From Erwinia psidii (lineage in GTDB: Bacteria; Pseudomonadota; Gammaproteobacteria; Enterobacterales; Enterobacteriaceae), in the NCBI RefSeq assembly GCF_003846135.1, contig NZ_RHHM01000015.1:1-64000 (forward strand): DNA of 64,000 bases. The letters run 5' to 3'. Of the stretch, positions 31,526 to 42,361 are shown piece by piece. Within the stretch, counting starts at the first letter, position 1. Each line of letters opens with the position of its first letter. Under the pieces are notes generated by a model. That model made no database searches, was not told where the DNA came from, and worked only from the letters and a program-made list of their open reading frames with translations. Both the position numbers and the translations under genes were made by a program.

Positions 31526-31552
31526 AAAAAGGGCACATGATGTGCCCTTTTT
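31526..31552 (-). terminator. Rho-independent terminator of the gcvTHP operon
   Basis: AAAAAGGGCACATGATGTGCCCTTTTT is nearly perfectly symmetrical (shown in parts: AAAAAGGGCACAT / GATGTGCCCTTTTT) and lies 15 bases past the gcvP stop; it can act on both strands. Confidence 0.85.
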
Positions 31553-31566
31553 ACCGTAGCCAAAAA

Positions 31567-34449
31567 TCAGCAGGACTGGTCGTATTCACTCATGGGGACA
31601 CAGGAGCAGAACAGGTTACGGTCGCCATAAACGTCATCAAGACGCTTCACCGTTGGCCAGTATTTATTCTCACTGCCTGCCGGGAAGACCGCCAGCTCAC
31701 GGGTGTACGGATGCGACCACTCTTCCACGATTTCCTTCTGCGTGTGCGGGGCGTTAACCAGCGGATTATCCTCCACCGGCCATTCGCCCGATACCACGCG
31801 GTCGATTTCCATACGAATAGCCAGCATCGCATCGATAAAGCGGTCCAGCTCGGTTTTGCTCTCTGATTCCGTCGGCTCAACCATCAGCGTACCCGCCACC
31901 GGGAAGGACATCGTTGGCGCATGGAAGCCGTAATCAATCAGGCGCTTGGCAATATCCAGCTCGCTGATACCGGTCTGTTCTTTCAGCGGACGAATATCCA
32001 GAATACACTCATGCGCCACGCGACCATCACGACCGGCATAAAGAATGGGATAAGCTGACTGTAAACGGGTGGCAATGTAGTTGGCATTGAGGATCGCCAC
32101 AGAGCTGGCCTGCTTCAGCCCTTTGGCGCCCATCATGCGAATATACATCCAGCTGATCGGCAAGATGGAGGCGCTGCCGAACGGCGCGGCGGAAACCGCT
32201 CCCTGTTGCGTCAGCACGCCGTCAATCTGCACCACGCTGTGACCCGGAACAAAAGGTGCCAGATGGGCTTTCACGCCGATGGGTCCCATACCCGGGCCAC
32301 CGCCGCCGTGTGGAATACAGAACGTTTTATGCAGGTTGAGATGCGATACATCCGCACCGATATAGCCAGGCGTAGTGATACCGACCTGGGCATTCATGTT
32401 CGCTCCGTCAAGATAGACCTGGCCACCGTACTGATGAACAATCTGGCACACTTCACGAATGGTTTCTTCATAAACACCGTGCGTCGACGGGTAAGTCACC
32501 ATGATACAGGAGAGCGCGTCACCCGCTTTTTCAGCTTTCTCACGCAGATCGTGCAGGTCGATATTGCCCTGTTTATCGCAAGCCACCACCACAACTGACA
32601 TTCCCGCCATTTGGGCAGATGCCGGATTGGTGCCGTGAGCGGAGCTGGGGATCAGGCAAATATGACGTCGGCCTTCATTACGGCTTTCGTGGTAACGGCG
32701 GATCGCCAGCAGCCCTGCGTATTCTCCCTGAGCACCTGAGTTGGGCTGCATACAAAGCGCGTCGTAGCCCGTCAGCTGCACCAACCACTGAGACAGCTGA
32801 GCAATCATTTGCAGATAGCCCTCGGCCTGCCCTGCCGGACAGAAAGGATGCAGTTCTGCGAATTCTGGCCAGGTGATGGGGATCATCTCGGCGGCAGCGT
32901 TCAGTTTCATGGTGCACGATCCCAGCGGGATCATCGCCTGATTCAGCGCCAGGTCTTTGCGCTCCAGGCTGTGCATGTAACGCATCATCTCCGTTTCACT
33001 GTGATGACGGTTAAATACCGGATGGGTCAGGATCGCATCCTCACGCAGCATCCCGACAGGTACAGAGTGGCTGTTGGCCGCCAGCTCCCGATCAAGTTGC
33101 TCAATATCCAGACCGTGATTTTCTCCCAACAGAATGGAGAACAGCGCCGCCACATCTTCACGCAGCGTGGTTTCATCCAGCGTAATACCCACCGCATTAT
33201 GAATATCAGTACGCAGGTTCACCCCAAAGCTGAGCGCACGATCCAGCACGGCGGCTTTGTCGGCAACCTCCACGGTCAGTGTGTCAAACCAGCTCTGATG
33301 GCGCAGCCTCAGACCGCCTTTTTGCAGTCCGGCAGCCAGAATATCGGTCAGACGGTGAATGCGCGTGGCGATGCGCTTTAACCCCACCGGGCCGTGAAAA
33401 ACGGCGTACAGGCTGGCGATATTGGCCAGCAGCACCTGAGAAGTACAGATGTTGGAATTGGCTTTCTCGCGACGAATATGTTGCTCACGCGTCTGCATCG
33501 CCATACGCAGCGCAGTATTCCCGGCGGCATCGCGGGAAACACCAATGATACGGCCAGGCATTGAGCGTTTGTGCTCGTCGCGGGCAGCAAAGAAAGCGGC
33601 GTGTGGCCCACCATAGCCCATTGGCACCCCAAAGCGCTGGGCAGAGCCGAACACAATATCGGCCCCCTGCCTGGCCGGTGCCGCCAGCAGCACCAGCGAC
33701 ATAAAGTCCGCCGCCACCGCCACAATCACCTTACGTTCTTTCAGGGTTGCCATCAGGCTGGCGTAATTATGCACCTCTCCCGTGGTGCCCACCTGTTGCA
33801 GCAGCACACCAAACACATCCTGATGCTCCAGCACCTTCTCTGCCTTGTCGATCAACACCTCAAAACCAAAGGTTTCTGCCCGGGTGCGTAGCACGTCCAG
33901 CGTCTGTGGGTGAATGTCATCAGCCACGAAGAAACGGTTAGCATTTTTCAGCTTGCTGACACGTTTTGCCATCGCCATCGCTTCAGCGGCTGCGGTGGCT
34001 TCATCCAGCAGTGAGGCGGAAGCGATATCCAGACCGGTCAGGTCCAGCGTCACCTGCTGGAAGTTGAGCAGCGCCTCAAGACGTCCCTGGGACACTTCAG
34101 GCTGATACGGCGTATAAGCAGTGTACCAGCCGGGATTTTCCAGCATGTTGCGCAGAATAACCGGCGGTGTCAGCACCGGGGTATAGCCCATGCCAATGTA
34201 GGATTTGTAGCGCTGGTTCTGACTGGCTATTGCCTTAAGCTCCGCCAGAGCCTGATGCTCAGTCATGGCATCACCCATTGCCGGAGGGCCGGGGAGCTGA
34301 ATGTCTGCTGGCACAATGGAGGCGATCAAATCGCCAAGAGAACGGGCGCCGATGGCGTTTAACATCGCCTCCTGCTGCTCCTCTGAAGGACCGATGTGGC
34401 GTTCGATAAATGCGCCGGTATGTTCAAGCTGGCGGAGAGTCTGAGTCAT
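31567..34449 (-). CDS. gcvP: Glycine dehydrogenase (P-protein) GcvP
   Basis: 960 residues from ATG 34449 ([14 protein letters not shown]); a TTG two codons earlier is not needed. It is a PLP enzyme that decarboxylates glycine and passes the aminomethyl group to lipoyl-GcvH. The PLP lysine lies in [18 protein letters not shown], and the family-specific glycine-rich segment follows. Two homologous halves are visible as in other single-chain P-proteins. Last gene of gcvT-gcvH-gcvP, 23 bases after gcvH. In E. coli the operon is controlled by GcvA, GcvR, Lrp and PurR. Confidence 0.98.
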   Translation of the reverse strand: MTQTLRQLEHTGAFIERHIGPSEEQQEAMLNAIGARSLGDLIASIVPADIQLPGPPAMGDAMTEHQALAELKAIASQNQRYKSYIGMGYTPVLTPPVILRNMLENPGWYTAYTPYQPEVSQGRLEALLNFQQVTLDLTGLDIASASLLDEATAAAEAMAMAKRVSKLKNANRFFVADDIHPQTLDVLRTRAETFGFEVLIDKAEKVLEHQDVFGVLLQQVGTTGEVHNYASLMATLKERKVIVAVAADFMSLVLLAAPARQGADIVFGSAQRFGVPMGYGGPHAAFFAARDEHKRSMPGRIIGVSRDAAGNTALRMAMQTREQHIRREKANSNICTSQVLLANIASLYAVFHGPVGLKRIATRIHRLTDILAAGLQKGGLRLRHQSWFDTLTVEVADKAAVLDRALSFGVNLRTDIHNAVGITLDETTLREDVAALFSILLGENHGLDIEQLDRELAANSHSVPVGMLREDAILTHPVFNRHHSETEMMRYMHSLERKDLALNQAMIPLGSCTMKLNAAAEMIPITWPEFAELHPFCPAGQAEGYLQMIAQLSQWLVQLTGYDALCMQPNSGAQGEYAGLLAIRRYHESRNEGRRHICLIPSSAHGTNPASAQMAGMSVVVVACDKQGNIDLHDLREKAEKAGDALSCIMVTYPSTHGVYEETIREVCQIVHQYGGQVYLDGANMNAQVGITTPGYIGADVSHLNLHKTFCIPHGGGGPGMGPIGVKAHLAPFVPGHSVVQIDGVLTQQGAVSAAPFGSASILPISWMYIRMMGAKGLKQASSVAILNANYIATRLQSAYPILYAGRDGRVAHECILDIRPLKEQTGISELDIAKRLIDYGFHAPTMSFPVAGTLMVEPTESESKTELDRFIDAMLAIRMEIDRVVSGEWPVEDNPLVNAPHTQKEIVEEWSHPYTRELAVFPAGSENKYWPTVKRLDDVYGDRNLFCSCVPMSEYDQSC

Positions 34450-34472
34450 TAGCAATAAATCCTGATTACGGG

Positions 34473-34859
34473 TTATTCATCAATGCTGGTTTTATAAGCG
34501 TCGGCGTCCAGCAGTGAATCCAGTTCAGATTCATCACTGGCTTTGATACGAAACAGCCAGCCTTCGGCATAGGGCGCACTGTTGACCAGTTCCGGCTCGC
34601 CATTCAGCGCGTCATTTACTGCAACCACTTCACCGCTGAGCGGGGCGTAGATATCAGAAGCCGCTTTTACGGATTCAGCAACGGCACAGTCATCGCCCTG
34701 GCTGTATGTGTTACCAACATCGGGCAAATCAACAAACACCATATCGCCCAGCAGCTCCTGTGCGTGCTCAGTAATTCCTACGGTCCAGGTGCCATCTGCT
34801 TCTTTACGCACCCACTCGTGGCTGTCACGGTATTTCAACTCATTTGGCACATTGCTCAT
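34473..34859 (-). CDS. gcvH: Glycine cleavage H protein GcvH
   Basis: 128 residues. It is the lipoyl carrier of the glycine cleavage system: Lys65 in [15 protein letters not shown] is the lipoylation site. The hydrophobic [20 protein letters not shown] strand region is conserved. Shuttles the aminomethyl group from GcvP to GcvT. Preceded by AGGAGAG-like bases and located 77 bases behind gcvT. Confidence 0.97.
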   Translation of the reverse strand: MSNVPNELKYRDSHEWVRKEADGTWTVGITEHAQELLGDMVFVDLPDVGNTYSQGDDCAVAESVKAASDIYAPLSGEVVAVNDALNGEPELVNSAPYAEGWLFRIKASDESELDSLLDADAYKTSIDE

Positions 34860-34936
34860 CGCCAGCTCTCCTGAAAGTAATTATTAAATGGCTTGCCATC
34901 ACGGGCCGCCAGCCACAGCTCGCGGCCCGGAGGACG

Positions 34937-36031
34937 TTATGCGACCGGTTTACCGGCGCGAACAAAAATCGGTTTGGTGACGGTAACGGGCATTTCACGG
35001 TTGCGGATTTGCACAACAGCCGTTGCTCCAATTCCCGCCGGAACGCGGGCCAGCGCAATGCTGTATCCCAGGGTCGGCGAGAAAGAACCGCTGGTGATTT
35101 TGCCTTCGCACTGGTTGCCCCCGGCATCAGTAAAGCGCACCGGCAGGTCATTACGCAGCACCCCTTTTTCGGTCATTATCAGGCCGACCAGCTGTTCGGT
35201 GCCTTTTTCCCGCTGGGTTTGCAGCGCTTCGCGGCCAATAAAATCACGATCCTCAGGCTGCCACGCCACGGTCCAGCCCATATTGGCTGCCAGCGGGCAG
35301 ATCCCTTCGTCCATCTCCTGGCCATACAAATTCATCCCAGCTTCCAGGCGCAAGGTGTCGCGCGCGCCCAGACCGGCAGGTTTAACTCCCGCCGCGATCA
35401 GTTTCTGCCAGAAATCCACCGCCAGCTCATTCGGCAGGGCAATCTCGTAACCGGCTTCGCCGGTATACCCCGTGGTGGCAATAAACAGCTCGCCGGACTG
35501 AACGCCAAAGAAAGGCTTCATCCCGGCGACGGCATCGGTTTGCGCCCGATCAAACAGACGTTGTGCTTTGGCCTGTGCATATGGCCCCTGTACGGCAATC
35601 AGCGAGAGATCGTCACGTTCGACGATCTGCACGTCAAACGGCCCGGCATGCTGACCGATCCAGGCCAGGTCTTTCTCCCGGGTGGCCGAGTTAACCACCA
35701 GGCGGAAAAAGTCTTCGCGCATAAAGTAAACAATTAAATCATCGATGACACCAGCAGACGCATTCAGCATCGCGGTGTAGAGCGCCTTGCCCGGCTGGGT
35801 CAGTCTGGCAACGTCGTTAGCCAGAAGGTAACGCAGGAAATCACGGGTGCGTGCGCCATGCAGATCGACGATGGTCATGTGTGACACGTCAAACATACCG
35901 GCATCGGTGCGCACCGCGTGGTGCTCATCGATCTGGGAGCCGTAATGGAGTGGCATCATCCAGCCATGGAAGTCCACTATACGGGCACCATTGGCCTGAT
36001 GTTGTTCGAATAAGGGAGTCTGCTGAGTCAT
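34937..36031 (-). CDS. gcvT: Aminomethyltransferase GcvT
   Basis: 364 residues, same as E. coli. It transfers the one-carbon unit from the aminomethyl-H protein to tetrahydrofolate, releasing ammonia. [13 protein letters not shown] near the N-terminus carries the conserved catalytic-region Asp, and [13 protein letters not shown] plus [17 protein letters not shown] match the folate-binding core. First gene of the operon, with AGGAAAAGGAT directly before the ATG. Confidence 0.97.
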   Translation of the reverse strand: MTQQTPLFEQHQANGARIVDFHGWMMPLHYGSQIDEHHAVRTDAGMFDVSHMTIVDLHGARTRDFLRYLLANDVARLTQPGKALYTAMLNASAGVIDDLIVYFMREDFFRLVVNSATREKDLAWIGQHAGPFDVQIVERDDLSLIAVQGPYAQAKAQRLFDRAQTDAVAGMKPFFGVQSGELFIATTGYTGEAGYEIALPNELAVDFWQKLIAAGVKPAGLGARDTLRLEAGMNLYGQEMDEGICPLAANMGWTVAWQPEDRDFIGREALQTQREKGTEQLVGLIMTEKGVLRNDLPVRFTDAGGNQCEGKITSGSFSPTLGYSIALARVPAGIGATAVVQIRNREMPVTVTKPIFVRAGKPVA

Positions 36032-36532
36032 ATCCTTTTCCTGTACTGTGCTGGTTGCTGTGCGTCTGCCTGACAGGCAGGCGCAAACGTTACCCTGAGG
36101 CTGAACTTATCACCGAACAGGATCATTAACCATAAGTTGAATGAGGTCGAAATTGTTATGGTGCAAAAAGCGTGGCAGGTAACCACTCAGGGTTTTTAAC
36201 CATAAAAATACGCAAAGAAAGACATATATTTTATACATTACGCACCAGGTCAGTTTAAAAACAAAAAAACAGGCAAATACAGCCAGAATATATCTGCCCG
36301 GATTTCATTTAGTCATGAGAAAATATAATGCGAACAGGTGGGTAAAATTAGAATTTCTCAAATGATGTCCTGAAATGGGGCAAGCGGTTGAGCTGAGGGA
36401 TTGGTATGGCAGTAGGACAGGGGTAATAAGGCGGACTGGCGAAAAAAGGGAAAAGGATATTTGGTTAAAAGCGAAGAAAAATAATCAGTATCAGCATAAC
36501 TCAGGGCAGCACGGCGCTGCCCTGATGAGTAT
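36032..36532. other. gcvT upstream regulatory region
   Basis: 501 bp between ubiI (3' end) and gcvT (5' end), both read leftward. It is AT-rich at 36190-36300 with TATA-like stretches that fit an Lrp/GcvA-controlled promoter, as in E. coli. No glycine riboswitch was recognised. A hairpin GGGCAGC-ACGGC-GCTGCCC at about 36504-36522 next to the ubiI stop may terminate the ubi operon. Confidence 0.5.
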
Positions 36533-37735
36533 TTACCGCAACCATTCCGGCAAATCATTAAGGCCCATAGCCTGCTTGAGCAGACGTGGTTTTAAACCGG
36601 GTAGTTTGTCGGCCAGGCTTAAGCCGACATCCCGCAACAGTTTTTTCGCCGGATGATTGCCGTTGAACAACTCGCGAAAGCCCTGCATCCCGGCCAACAT
36701 CATTGCTGCACTGTATTTACGGCTGCGTTCATAGCGACGTAAATAAAGGTGCTGACCAATGTCTTTGCCCTGCTGATGTAAACGCTTCAGTTCTCCCACC
36801 AGCTCCGCCGCATCCATCAGGCCAAGATTCACCCCCTGCCCCGCCAGCGGGTGAATGGTGTGAGCGGCATCACCAACCAGCGCCAGACGATGGGCGGCAA
36901 AATTGCGGGCAAAGCGCGCCATGAGCGGAAAGGTTTTTCGTTCGCTTTCCAGCGCACATAAGCCAAGGCGCATATCGAAAGTTACCGACAGCTGCTGGTT
37001 AAATACCGCTTCCGGCATTGACTGCAGCCGTAGCGCTTCCTGTGGTGGAAGCGACCAGACAATTGAGCAGAGATGAGGATCGCTCAATGGCAGGAACGCC
37101 AGAATCCCTTCCCCATGAAAAACCTGACGGGCAACGGCATCGTGTGGCTGCTGCGTGCGTACAGTCGCCACCAGTGCATGATGCTCATAATCATGAAACA
37201 CCAGCGGAATATCTGCCTGTTGGCGGAGCCAGGAGTTGGAACCGTCAGCAGCAATCATCAGCCGCGCACTGAGCATACTGCCGTCACTGAGGGTGACAAA
37301 GGCTTCGTTTTCGCCAAACGCAACCTGCTGTAACTGCGCGGGGGCAATCAGGGTAATGTCATTCAGCTCGCTGGCCCTGTTCCACAAAGCCTGTTGGATT
37401 ACGACATTTTCAATAATATGTCCGAGGTGGGACAACGCCTGCTGTCCGTTATCAAACGTGATATGACCGAAACTGTCGCGATCCCACACTTCCATAGCCT
37501 GATAAGCGCTGGCGCGGCAGGCGAGAATGCGGTTCCAGACGCCCAGATGCTGCAACAGGCGTTCACTGGCCGCGTTGATGGCTGAAACCCGTAACGCCGT
37601 TGCCGCACCGGAATCTGGCGGCGGCGGCGTCTCCCGCTCCAGCACCGCCACTTTCATACCGCTTCCCTGTAAACCACAGGCGACGGCCAGACCGACCATA
37701 CCGCCACCCGCCACGATAACATCATACGTTTGCAT
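36533..37735 (-). CDS. ubiI: Ubiquinone C5-hydroxylase UbiI
   Basis: 400 residues from ATG 37735 (a GTG precedes it). FAD-dependent hydroxylase of aerobic ubiquinone synthesis. The FAD dinucleotide fold reads VAGGGMVGLAVACGLQ, the second FAD motif GDAAHTIHPLAGQGVNLGLMD. In E. coli formerly visC. It lies at the end of ygfB-pepP-ubiH-ubiI, 13 bases after ubiH. Confidence 0.95.
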   Translation of the reverse strand: MQTYDVIVAGGGMVGLAVACGLQGSGMKVAVLERETPPPPDSGAATALRVSAINAASERLLQHLGVWNRILACRASAYQAMEVWDRDSFGHITFDNGQQALSHLGHIIENVVIQQALWNRASELNDITLIAPAQLQQVAFGENEAFVTLSDGSMLSARLMIAADGSNSWLRQQADIPLVFHDYEHHALVATVRTQQPHDAVARQVFHGEGILAFLPLSDPHLCSIVWSLPPQEALRLQSMPEAVFNQQLSVTFDMRLGLCALESERKTFPLMARFARNFAAHRLALVGDAAHTIHPLAGQGVNLGLMDAAELVGELKRLHQQGKDIGQHLYLRRYERSRKYSAAMMLAGMQGFRELFNGNHPAKKLLRDVGLSLADKLPGLKPRLLKQAMGLNDLPEWLR

Positions 37736-37748
37736 CACCTGACTCTCC

Positions 37749-38927
37749 TCAACGCTTAACCCAGCCTAATGTGCGCCTGGCCAGCCAGTTACGCATCATC
37801 GGCAGGGAATCCATCGCCATCAGCCCCAGATTACGCCCCACCACCAGCGGTGTGTAGCGATTGGCAAATAACCTGACCAGAGTATCAGTGACACCAATGG
37901 TCATCGCGGCATCTGCCTGCCGCCTCTGCTGATAATCCTGCAGAATGGCATAGCTACCGATATCCTGCCCGTGACAGGATGCAGCCGCTACCGTTTCCGC
38001 CAGAGACATAACATCGCGAAGGCCCAGATTAAACCCCTGTCCGGCAATAGGATGCAGGGTCTGTGCGGCGTTGCCCACCAGCGCCAGACGGTGCGAAATA
38101 TGCTGTGTCGCTACCTGAAGTCGCAGTGGGTAGCTGTAACGCTGTCCCACCTGAGTGATGCGCCCCAGCCGCCAGCCAAAAGCTTTTTGTAATTCATCCC
38201 GGAAATACTGCTCGCTCCAGCCATCAACCTGCGCCCGGGCTGCCAGCGGATGGCACCATACCAGCGAACTGCGCCCCTCAGACATCGGTAACAGCGCCAG
38301 CGGGCCGTGCGGAGTGAAGCGTTCAAACGCCTTGCCTTTATGGGACTGCGCGGTGGATATATTGGCAATTACCGCCACCTGCTGATAATCCTCAACCTGC
38401 CACTGAACGCCGCAGGATGCCGCAACGGAAGATTGGGAACCGTCTGCCGCCACCAGCAGTTGTGCATTAATCACTTCACCATTATCCAGCCTCACGCTGA
38501 CCTGATGCGGACTTCGCACTACCGATGACACCGTTGCCGGACAGCATAACCGCACGCCTGGCGCCTTCTCCAGCAGTGCGAACAGATGCGCCCCCGCATC
38601 GTGTAACCCGACAACATGCCCCAATGCAGCAATGCCATAATCCCTCGCCTCAATAGAGACAAAGCCTGCATGACCACGATCGCTGACATGGACTTCGCTA
38701 ATGGGGGTGGCACAGGCTTTCAGTGCTGGCCACAAATTAATCGCTGCCAGTTGCCGGCAGGTTCCATCAGCCAGCGCTATTGCCCGGCCATCGTAGCCCG
38801 GATGTTTACGATTTGCCGGTTCACTAGCTTCCACCAGGGTGATAGCTACCTTTCCTTTAGTAAGATGAGAAATAGCCAGTGCCAGCGTGGCTCCGGCCAT
38901 TCCTCCGCCTGCAATCACTATGTTCAT
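37749..38927 (-). CDS. ubiH: Ubiquinone C1-hydroxylase UbiH
   Basis: 392 residues. FAD monooxygenase for another ring hydroxylation in ubiquinone synthesis. N-terminal IAGGGMAGATLALAISH; second FAD motif VGNAAQTLHPIAGQGFNLGLRD, which distinguishes UbiH (GNAAQ) from UbiI (GDAAH). Its start overlaps the pepP stop by four bases (ATGA), implying coupling. Confidence 0.96.
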   Translation of the reverse strand: MNIVIAGGGMAGATLALAISHLTKGKVAITLVEASEPANRKHPGYDGRAIALADGTCRQLAAINLWPALKACATPISEVHVSDRGHAGFVSIEARDYGIAALGHVVGLHDAGAHLFALLEKAPGVRLCCPATVSSVVRSPHQVSVRLDNGEVINAQLLVAADGSQSSVAASCGVQWQVEDYQQVAVIANISTAQSHKGKAFERFTPHGPLALLPMSEGRSSLVWCHPLAARAQVDGWSEQYFRDELQKAFGWRLGRITQVGQRYSYPLRLQVATQHISHRLALVGNAAQTLHPIAGQGFNLGLRDVMSLAETVAAASCHGQDIGSYAILQDYQQRRQADAAMTIGVTDTLVRLFANRYTPLVVGRNLGLMAMDSLPMMRNWLARRTLGWVKR

Positions 38928-40240
38928 CGCGTCTTCGCTGCCGCCATCAATGCTTCAATTTCATCCGCGTCTTTAACCACGCTGTCGGTGAGATTCTCAT
39001 TACCGTCCGCAGTAATAATGATGTCATCCTCCACGCGGATACCGATACCGCGATACTCCAGCGGCACATCGGCATCCGGGGCAATATACAGCCCCGGCTC
39101 GACGGTTATCACCATGCCAGGTTCCAGAATGCGGTCCCGGTCATGGCCATAAAATCCTACATCATGAACGTCCAGCCCAAGCCAGTGGCTTAAGCCATGC
39201 ATATAAAACTGACGATGGGCCTGTTCGGCAATCAGCGTGTCCACATCACCCTTCATAACGCCAAGCTTCAGCAAACCGCTGACCATGATATGTACCACCT
39301 GGTCATTCACTTCGCGAATACTGGTCCCCGGACGAAACAGCGCCAGTGCTTTATATAAAGATGCCAGCACGATGTCATAGATCGCCCGCTGCGGCGCGGT
39401 GAATTTACCGTTAACCGGAAAAGTTCGGGTGATATCACCGGCATAGCCCTGCAGTTCACACCCCGCATCAACCAGTACCAGTTCGCCATCACGCATCTGA
39501 CATTCGTTTTCAGTGTAATGCAGTATGCAGCCGTTTTCACCGGCACCAACGATGGTGTTATAGGAAGGAAATCTGGCCCCGTGTCGGTTAAATTCGTGGT
39601 GAATCTCACCTTCCAGCTGATATTCATACATGCCAGGACGACACTGCTGCATGGCTCGGGTATGTGCCAGTGCGCTTATGCGGCCTGCCTCGCGCAGAAT
39701 GGCCTGTTCCTGCGGGGATTTAAACAGCCTCATTTCATGCACCCACGGACGCCAGTCGGTGAGCGTGGCAGGTGCGGTGAGGTTCTGACGGGAACCACGA
39801 CGTAACTTTTCCAGCGCGGCAAATAGCAGGGTATCCGCCTGTGGATACAGGCCTTGCGCGTGATAAATCACGTCCAGTCCGTTCAGAAGCTGTGGTAACT
39901 GTTCGCTGATGTCGTCGAACGGGAGCGCGCGATCGACAGAAAGTTTCTGCGGCGCTGCATCCTGCCCAAGCCGACGGCCAAACCAAATCTCTGCACTCAG
40001 ATCGCGAACCCGGTTGAACAGTACGCTGTGATGATGACTTTCACTGCTTTTAATCAGCACCAGCACGGCTTCCGGCTCGTTGAAACCAGTGAAATACCAG
40101 AAATCACTGTTCTGACGATAAGGATATTCGCTGTCATTGCTGCGTGTCGCTTCCGGCGCGGCAAAAATCACTGCCGCACTGGCCGGGGCCATTTTTGCCA
40201 GTAGCGCACGGCGACGGCGCACGAACTCTTGCTGTGTCAT
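38924..40240 (-). CDS. pepP: Xaa-Pro aminopeptidase PepP
   Basis: 438 residues from ATG 40240 behind AAGGAG; an in-frame start 36 codons earlier is ignored because E. coli PepP begins at MxxxEFxRRR. It is a two-Mn M24 peptidase removing an N-terminal residue before proline. The metal ligands are readable: Asp in LVDAGCELQGYAGDITRTF, His in HGLSHWLGLDVHD, Glu in TVEPGLYI and Glu in GIRVEDDI. Upstream of ubiH with overlapping ends. Confidence 0.97.
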   Translation of the reverse strand: MTQQEFVRRRRALLAKMAPASAAVIFAAPEATRSNDSEYPYRQNSDFWYFTGFNEPEAVLVLIKSSESHHHSVLFNRVRDLSAEIWFGRRLGQDAAPQKLSVDRALPFDDISEQLPQLLNGLDVIYHAQGLYPQADTLLFAALEKLRRGSRQNLTAPATLTDWRPWVHEMRLFKSPQEQAILREAGRISALAHTRAMQQCRPGMYEYQLEGEIHHEFNRHGARFPSYNTIVGAGENGCILHYTENECQMRDGELVLVDAGCELQGYAGDITRTFPVNGKFTAPQRAIYDIVLASLYKALALFRPGTSIREVNDQVVHIMVSGLLKLGVMKGDVDTLIAEQAHRQFYMHGLSHWLGLDVHDVGFYGHDRDRILEPGMVITVEPGLYIAPDADVPLEYRGIGIRVEDDIIITADGNENLTDSVVKDADEIEALMAAAKTR

Positions 40241-40281
40241 CAATTTCTCCTTATTGCAGTCCTTACCGGGGCAATCTGTGC

Positions 40282-40860
40282 TTAATGCAGGGTATTTTTT
40301 TTCACTGCCGCTTGCTTCGCCAAGGTACGGGTAAACGTATCGTGGCAAAGCAGTGCCGCCACCCGCACATATTCAATGACTTCTTCCAGTGATTGCTCCA
40401 GCTCATCCTGATCTTCATTTTCATCATAGCCCAGCTGAGCGATGGTGCGCAGGTCATCAATGGCCTCGCCGGTTTCACCTTTTACCTGGCTCAGTTTCGG
40501 TTGCGATACGCCCAGCCCTAACAGGAAATGGTTCACCCAGCCTGCAAGCGCATCGGCGCGGTCAAACACGCTGATATCGTCATCTTCTGGCAGATAAAGC
40601 TGAAACATAAAACCTTCGTCTTCCAGCATATCACCCGTCGCCTGATGCAGCTGTTGCAGAGGTTGAGCAAGTGCCTGGGAGAAAGCCATTCCCTCGTTGG
40701 TCAGATCAAAAACCAGCGTCTGCCAGCCAGCGCCTCTGTTGCCGCCGCAAATCAATCCGCTAATCAGCCCATGCATTTCGGCAGGCGTCATTGCCACGCC
40801 CTGCTGTGTAAGTGCTAAAGCCAGAGCATCATAACCCGGCATTGTGTTTGATAGTGACAT
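40282..40860 (-). CDS. ygfB: UPF0149 protein YgfB
   Basis: 192 residues, all-helical, acidic. The segment [28 protein letters not shown] and the middle [26 protein letters not shown] match the YgfB/UPF0149 family. No catalytic motif is known; in Pseudomonas a homolog influences ampDh3 and beta-lactamase expression. It is the first gene of the ygfB-pepP-ubiH-ubiI group and divergent from zapA. Confidence 0.93.
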   Translation of the reverse strand: MSLSNTMPGYDALALALTQQGVAMTPAEMHGLISGLICGGNRGAGWQTLVFDLTNEGMAFSQALAQPLQQLHQATGDMLEDEGFMFQLYLPEDDDISVFDRADALAGWVNHFLLGLGVSQPKLSQVKGETGEAIDDLRTIAQLGYDENEDQDELEQSLEEVIEYVRVAALLCHDTFTRTLAKQAAVKKNTLH

Positions 40861-41030
40861 ACGTTTTGGTCATCGTTGGCTGGTTAAGTTCATGTTATGC
40901 TACCATCAGGTGCCTCGATGATTCCAGAAAGGGGTTGTTTCTTCTCAGTGGGGTAGTTATAGTTTCGCCCCTCCCAACCCATTGAGTGGTAAGGGAGATT
41001 AACGGCGAAATAATCAGTCAGGATGGTTTC

Positions 41031-41360
41031 ATGTCTGCTCAACCCGTAGATATTCAAATTTTTGGCCGTTCCTTAAGGGTGAATTGTCCGCCTGAACAGC
41101 AAGATGCGCTGAACATGGCAGCAGAAGACCTTAATCAGCGGTTGCAGGATTTAAAAGTTCGCACTAGAGTCACAAATACTGAGCAGCTTGTTTTTATCGC
41201 TGCACTGAATATTTGTCATGAGCTGGCGCAGGAGAAAACAAAAACCCGCGATTACGCCAGCAACATGGAACAACGCATCCGTATGCTACAGCAAACCATT
41301 GAACAGGCATTGCTTGAGCAGGGTCGTATTACCGACCGTACCGGACCGCGATTCGAATAA
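41031..41360 (+). CDS. zapA: Cell division protein ZapA
   Basis: 109 residues from ATG 41031 ([21 protein letters not shown]). An N-terminal globular FtsZ-binding domain precedes a long coiled coil (about residues 45-100; [19 protein letters not shown]). It bundles FtsZ protofilaments and links the ring to ZapB. Divergent from ygfB and followed by 6S RNA, as in E. coli. Confidence 0.96.
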   Translation: MSAQPVDIQIFGRSLRVNCPPEQQDALNMAAEDLNQRLQDLKVRTRVTNTEQLVFIAALNICHELAQEKTKTRDYASNMEQRIRMLQQTIEQALLEQGRITDRTGPRFE

Positions 41361-41400
41361 CACATCAGCGTTTATTATGATAGAGTGACGACGGTGTAAA

Positions 41401-41583
41401 AATTCTCTGAGATGTTTGCAAGCGGGCCAGTCCCCTGAGCCGATATTTCATACCAACAGAGTGTGGCGCTCTGTGACCTGTGTGCATGCCCGGCCCGTCC
41501 GGGAAGCCTGATGGTGACGACGACATGCTCACCTTGAACCAAGGGTTCAAGGGTTACAGCCTGCGGCGGCATCTCGGAGATCC
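41401..41583 (+). ncRNA. ssrS: 6S RNA
   Basis: About 183 nt. The 5' TTCTCTGAGATGTTTGCAAG and the 3' CGGCGGCATCTCGGAGA segments pair to close the long hairpin; GCGGGCCAGTCCCCTGAGCC and CCTTGAACCAAGGGTTCAAG are the conserved E. coli blocks. It binds sigma-70 RNA polymerase in stationary phase. It is co-transcribed with ygfA downstream in E. coli, and the same order holds here. Confidence 0.96.
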
Positions 41584-41696
41584 CTTTTCTTACCCGTTAT
41601 TCATTCTTACTGGCCAGCGCCAGTTCCGGCTGAACGGTCAGCCTTCTTCAACAGCAGTAAGCCGTCATTACGTTCCTTCCGCTACGGTGAAATTTG

Positions 41697-42284
41697 ATGT
41701 CTCTTGTCTCCTCTCATCGCCAGGATATCCGTACCCACATACGCCAACGGCGTCGGGCCCTAACCCCGGCACAGCAGCAGCATGCCGCAGAGCAGGCCGC
41801 CCAGCAGGCACTCAGTTTTGCGCCCATCCGTCAGGCCAGAAAAATAGCCCTGTTTCTCTCTTTTGATGGCGAACTGGACACACAGCCGCTTATTACCCGG
41901 TTATGGCAGAGGCAACAGGACATCTTCCTTCCCGTACTTCACCCTTTCTCGACAGGCCAGCTGCTGTTTATTCGCTATCAGCCCACCACCCCGCTCACCA
42001 TCAACCGCCTGCGTATTGCTGAACCACGGCTGGATATTCGCCACCTCGTCCCCTTGAGAGAACTGGATGTGCTGATGGTTCCGCTGGTCGCATTTGATGC
42101 CCTGGGGCAACGTCTGGGCATGGGAGGAGGCTTTTATGACCGGACATTACAGAACTGGCAGCAGCATGGTTTTCTGCCTGTTGGTCTGGCACATGATTGC
42201 CAGCAGGTGGAAACGCTGCCCGTGGCAGCATGGGATGTACCCTTACCGGCGATGATAACGCCCTCGAAGATCTGGCAATGGTGA
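41697..42284 (+). CDS. ygfA: 5-formyltetrahydrofolate cyclo-ligase
   Basis: 195 residues from ATG 41697 (a TTG precedes it). It converts 5-formyl-THF to 5,10-methenyl-THF with ATP. Motifs: IRQRRRALTPAQQ near the N-terminus, FLSFDGELDTQPL, and the signature RLGMGGGFYDRTL. It follows ssrS at 110 bp, the conserved 6S RNA-ygfA unit linked to persister formation in E. coli. Also called fau. Confidence 0.95.
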   Translation: MSLVSSHRQDIRTHIRQRRRALTPAQQQHAAEQAAQQALSFAPIRQARKIALFLSFDGELDTQPLITRLWQRQQDIFLPVLHPFSTGQLLFIRYQPTTPLTINRLRIAEPRLDIRHLVPLRELDVLMVPLVAFDALGQRLGMGGGFYDRTLQNWQQHGFLPVGLAHDCQQVETLPVAAWDVPLPAMITPSKIWQW

Positions 42285-42311
42285 AACCTGTCAGAGGGCT
42301 ACGCCTGGCAA

Positions 42312-42341
42312 TAAAAAAGGGCGGATTTGCATCGCCCTTTT
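42312..42341. terminator. Bidirectional terminator between ygfA and serA
   Basis: AAAAAAGGGCG-GATTTGCAT-CGCCCTTTT lies between the convergent ends of ygfA and serA, with A and T tracts on both sides. Confidence 0.85.
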
Positions 42342-42361
42342 GAACGCTTTCAGCGAAAAAC

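Noticed and set aside
36032..36532. Glycine riboswitch upstream of gcvT
   Set aside because: No tandem aptamer-like conserved core was seen, and enterobacterial gcv operons use GcvA/GcvR and Lrp instead.
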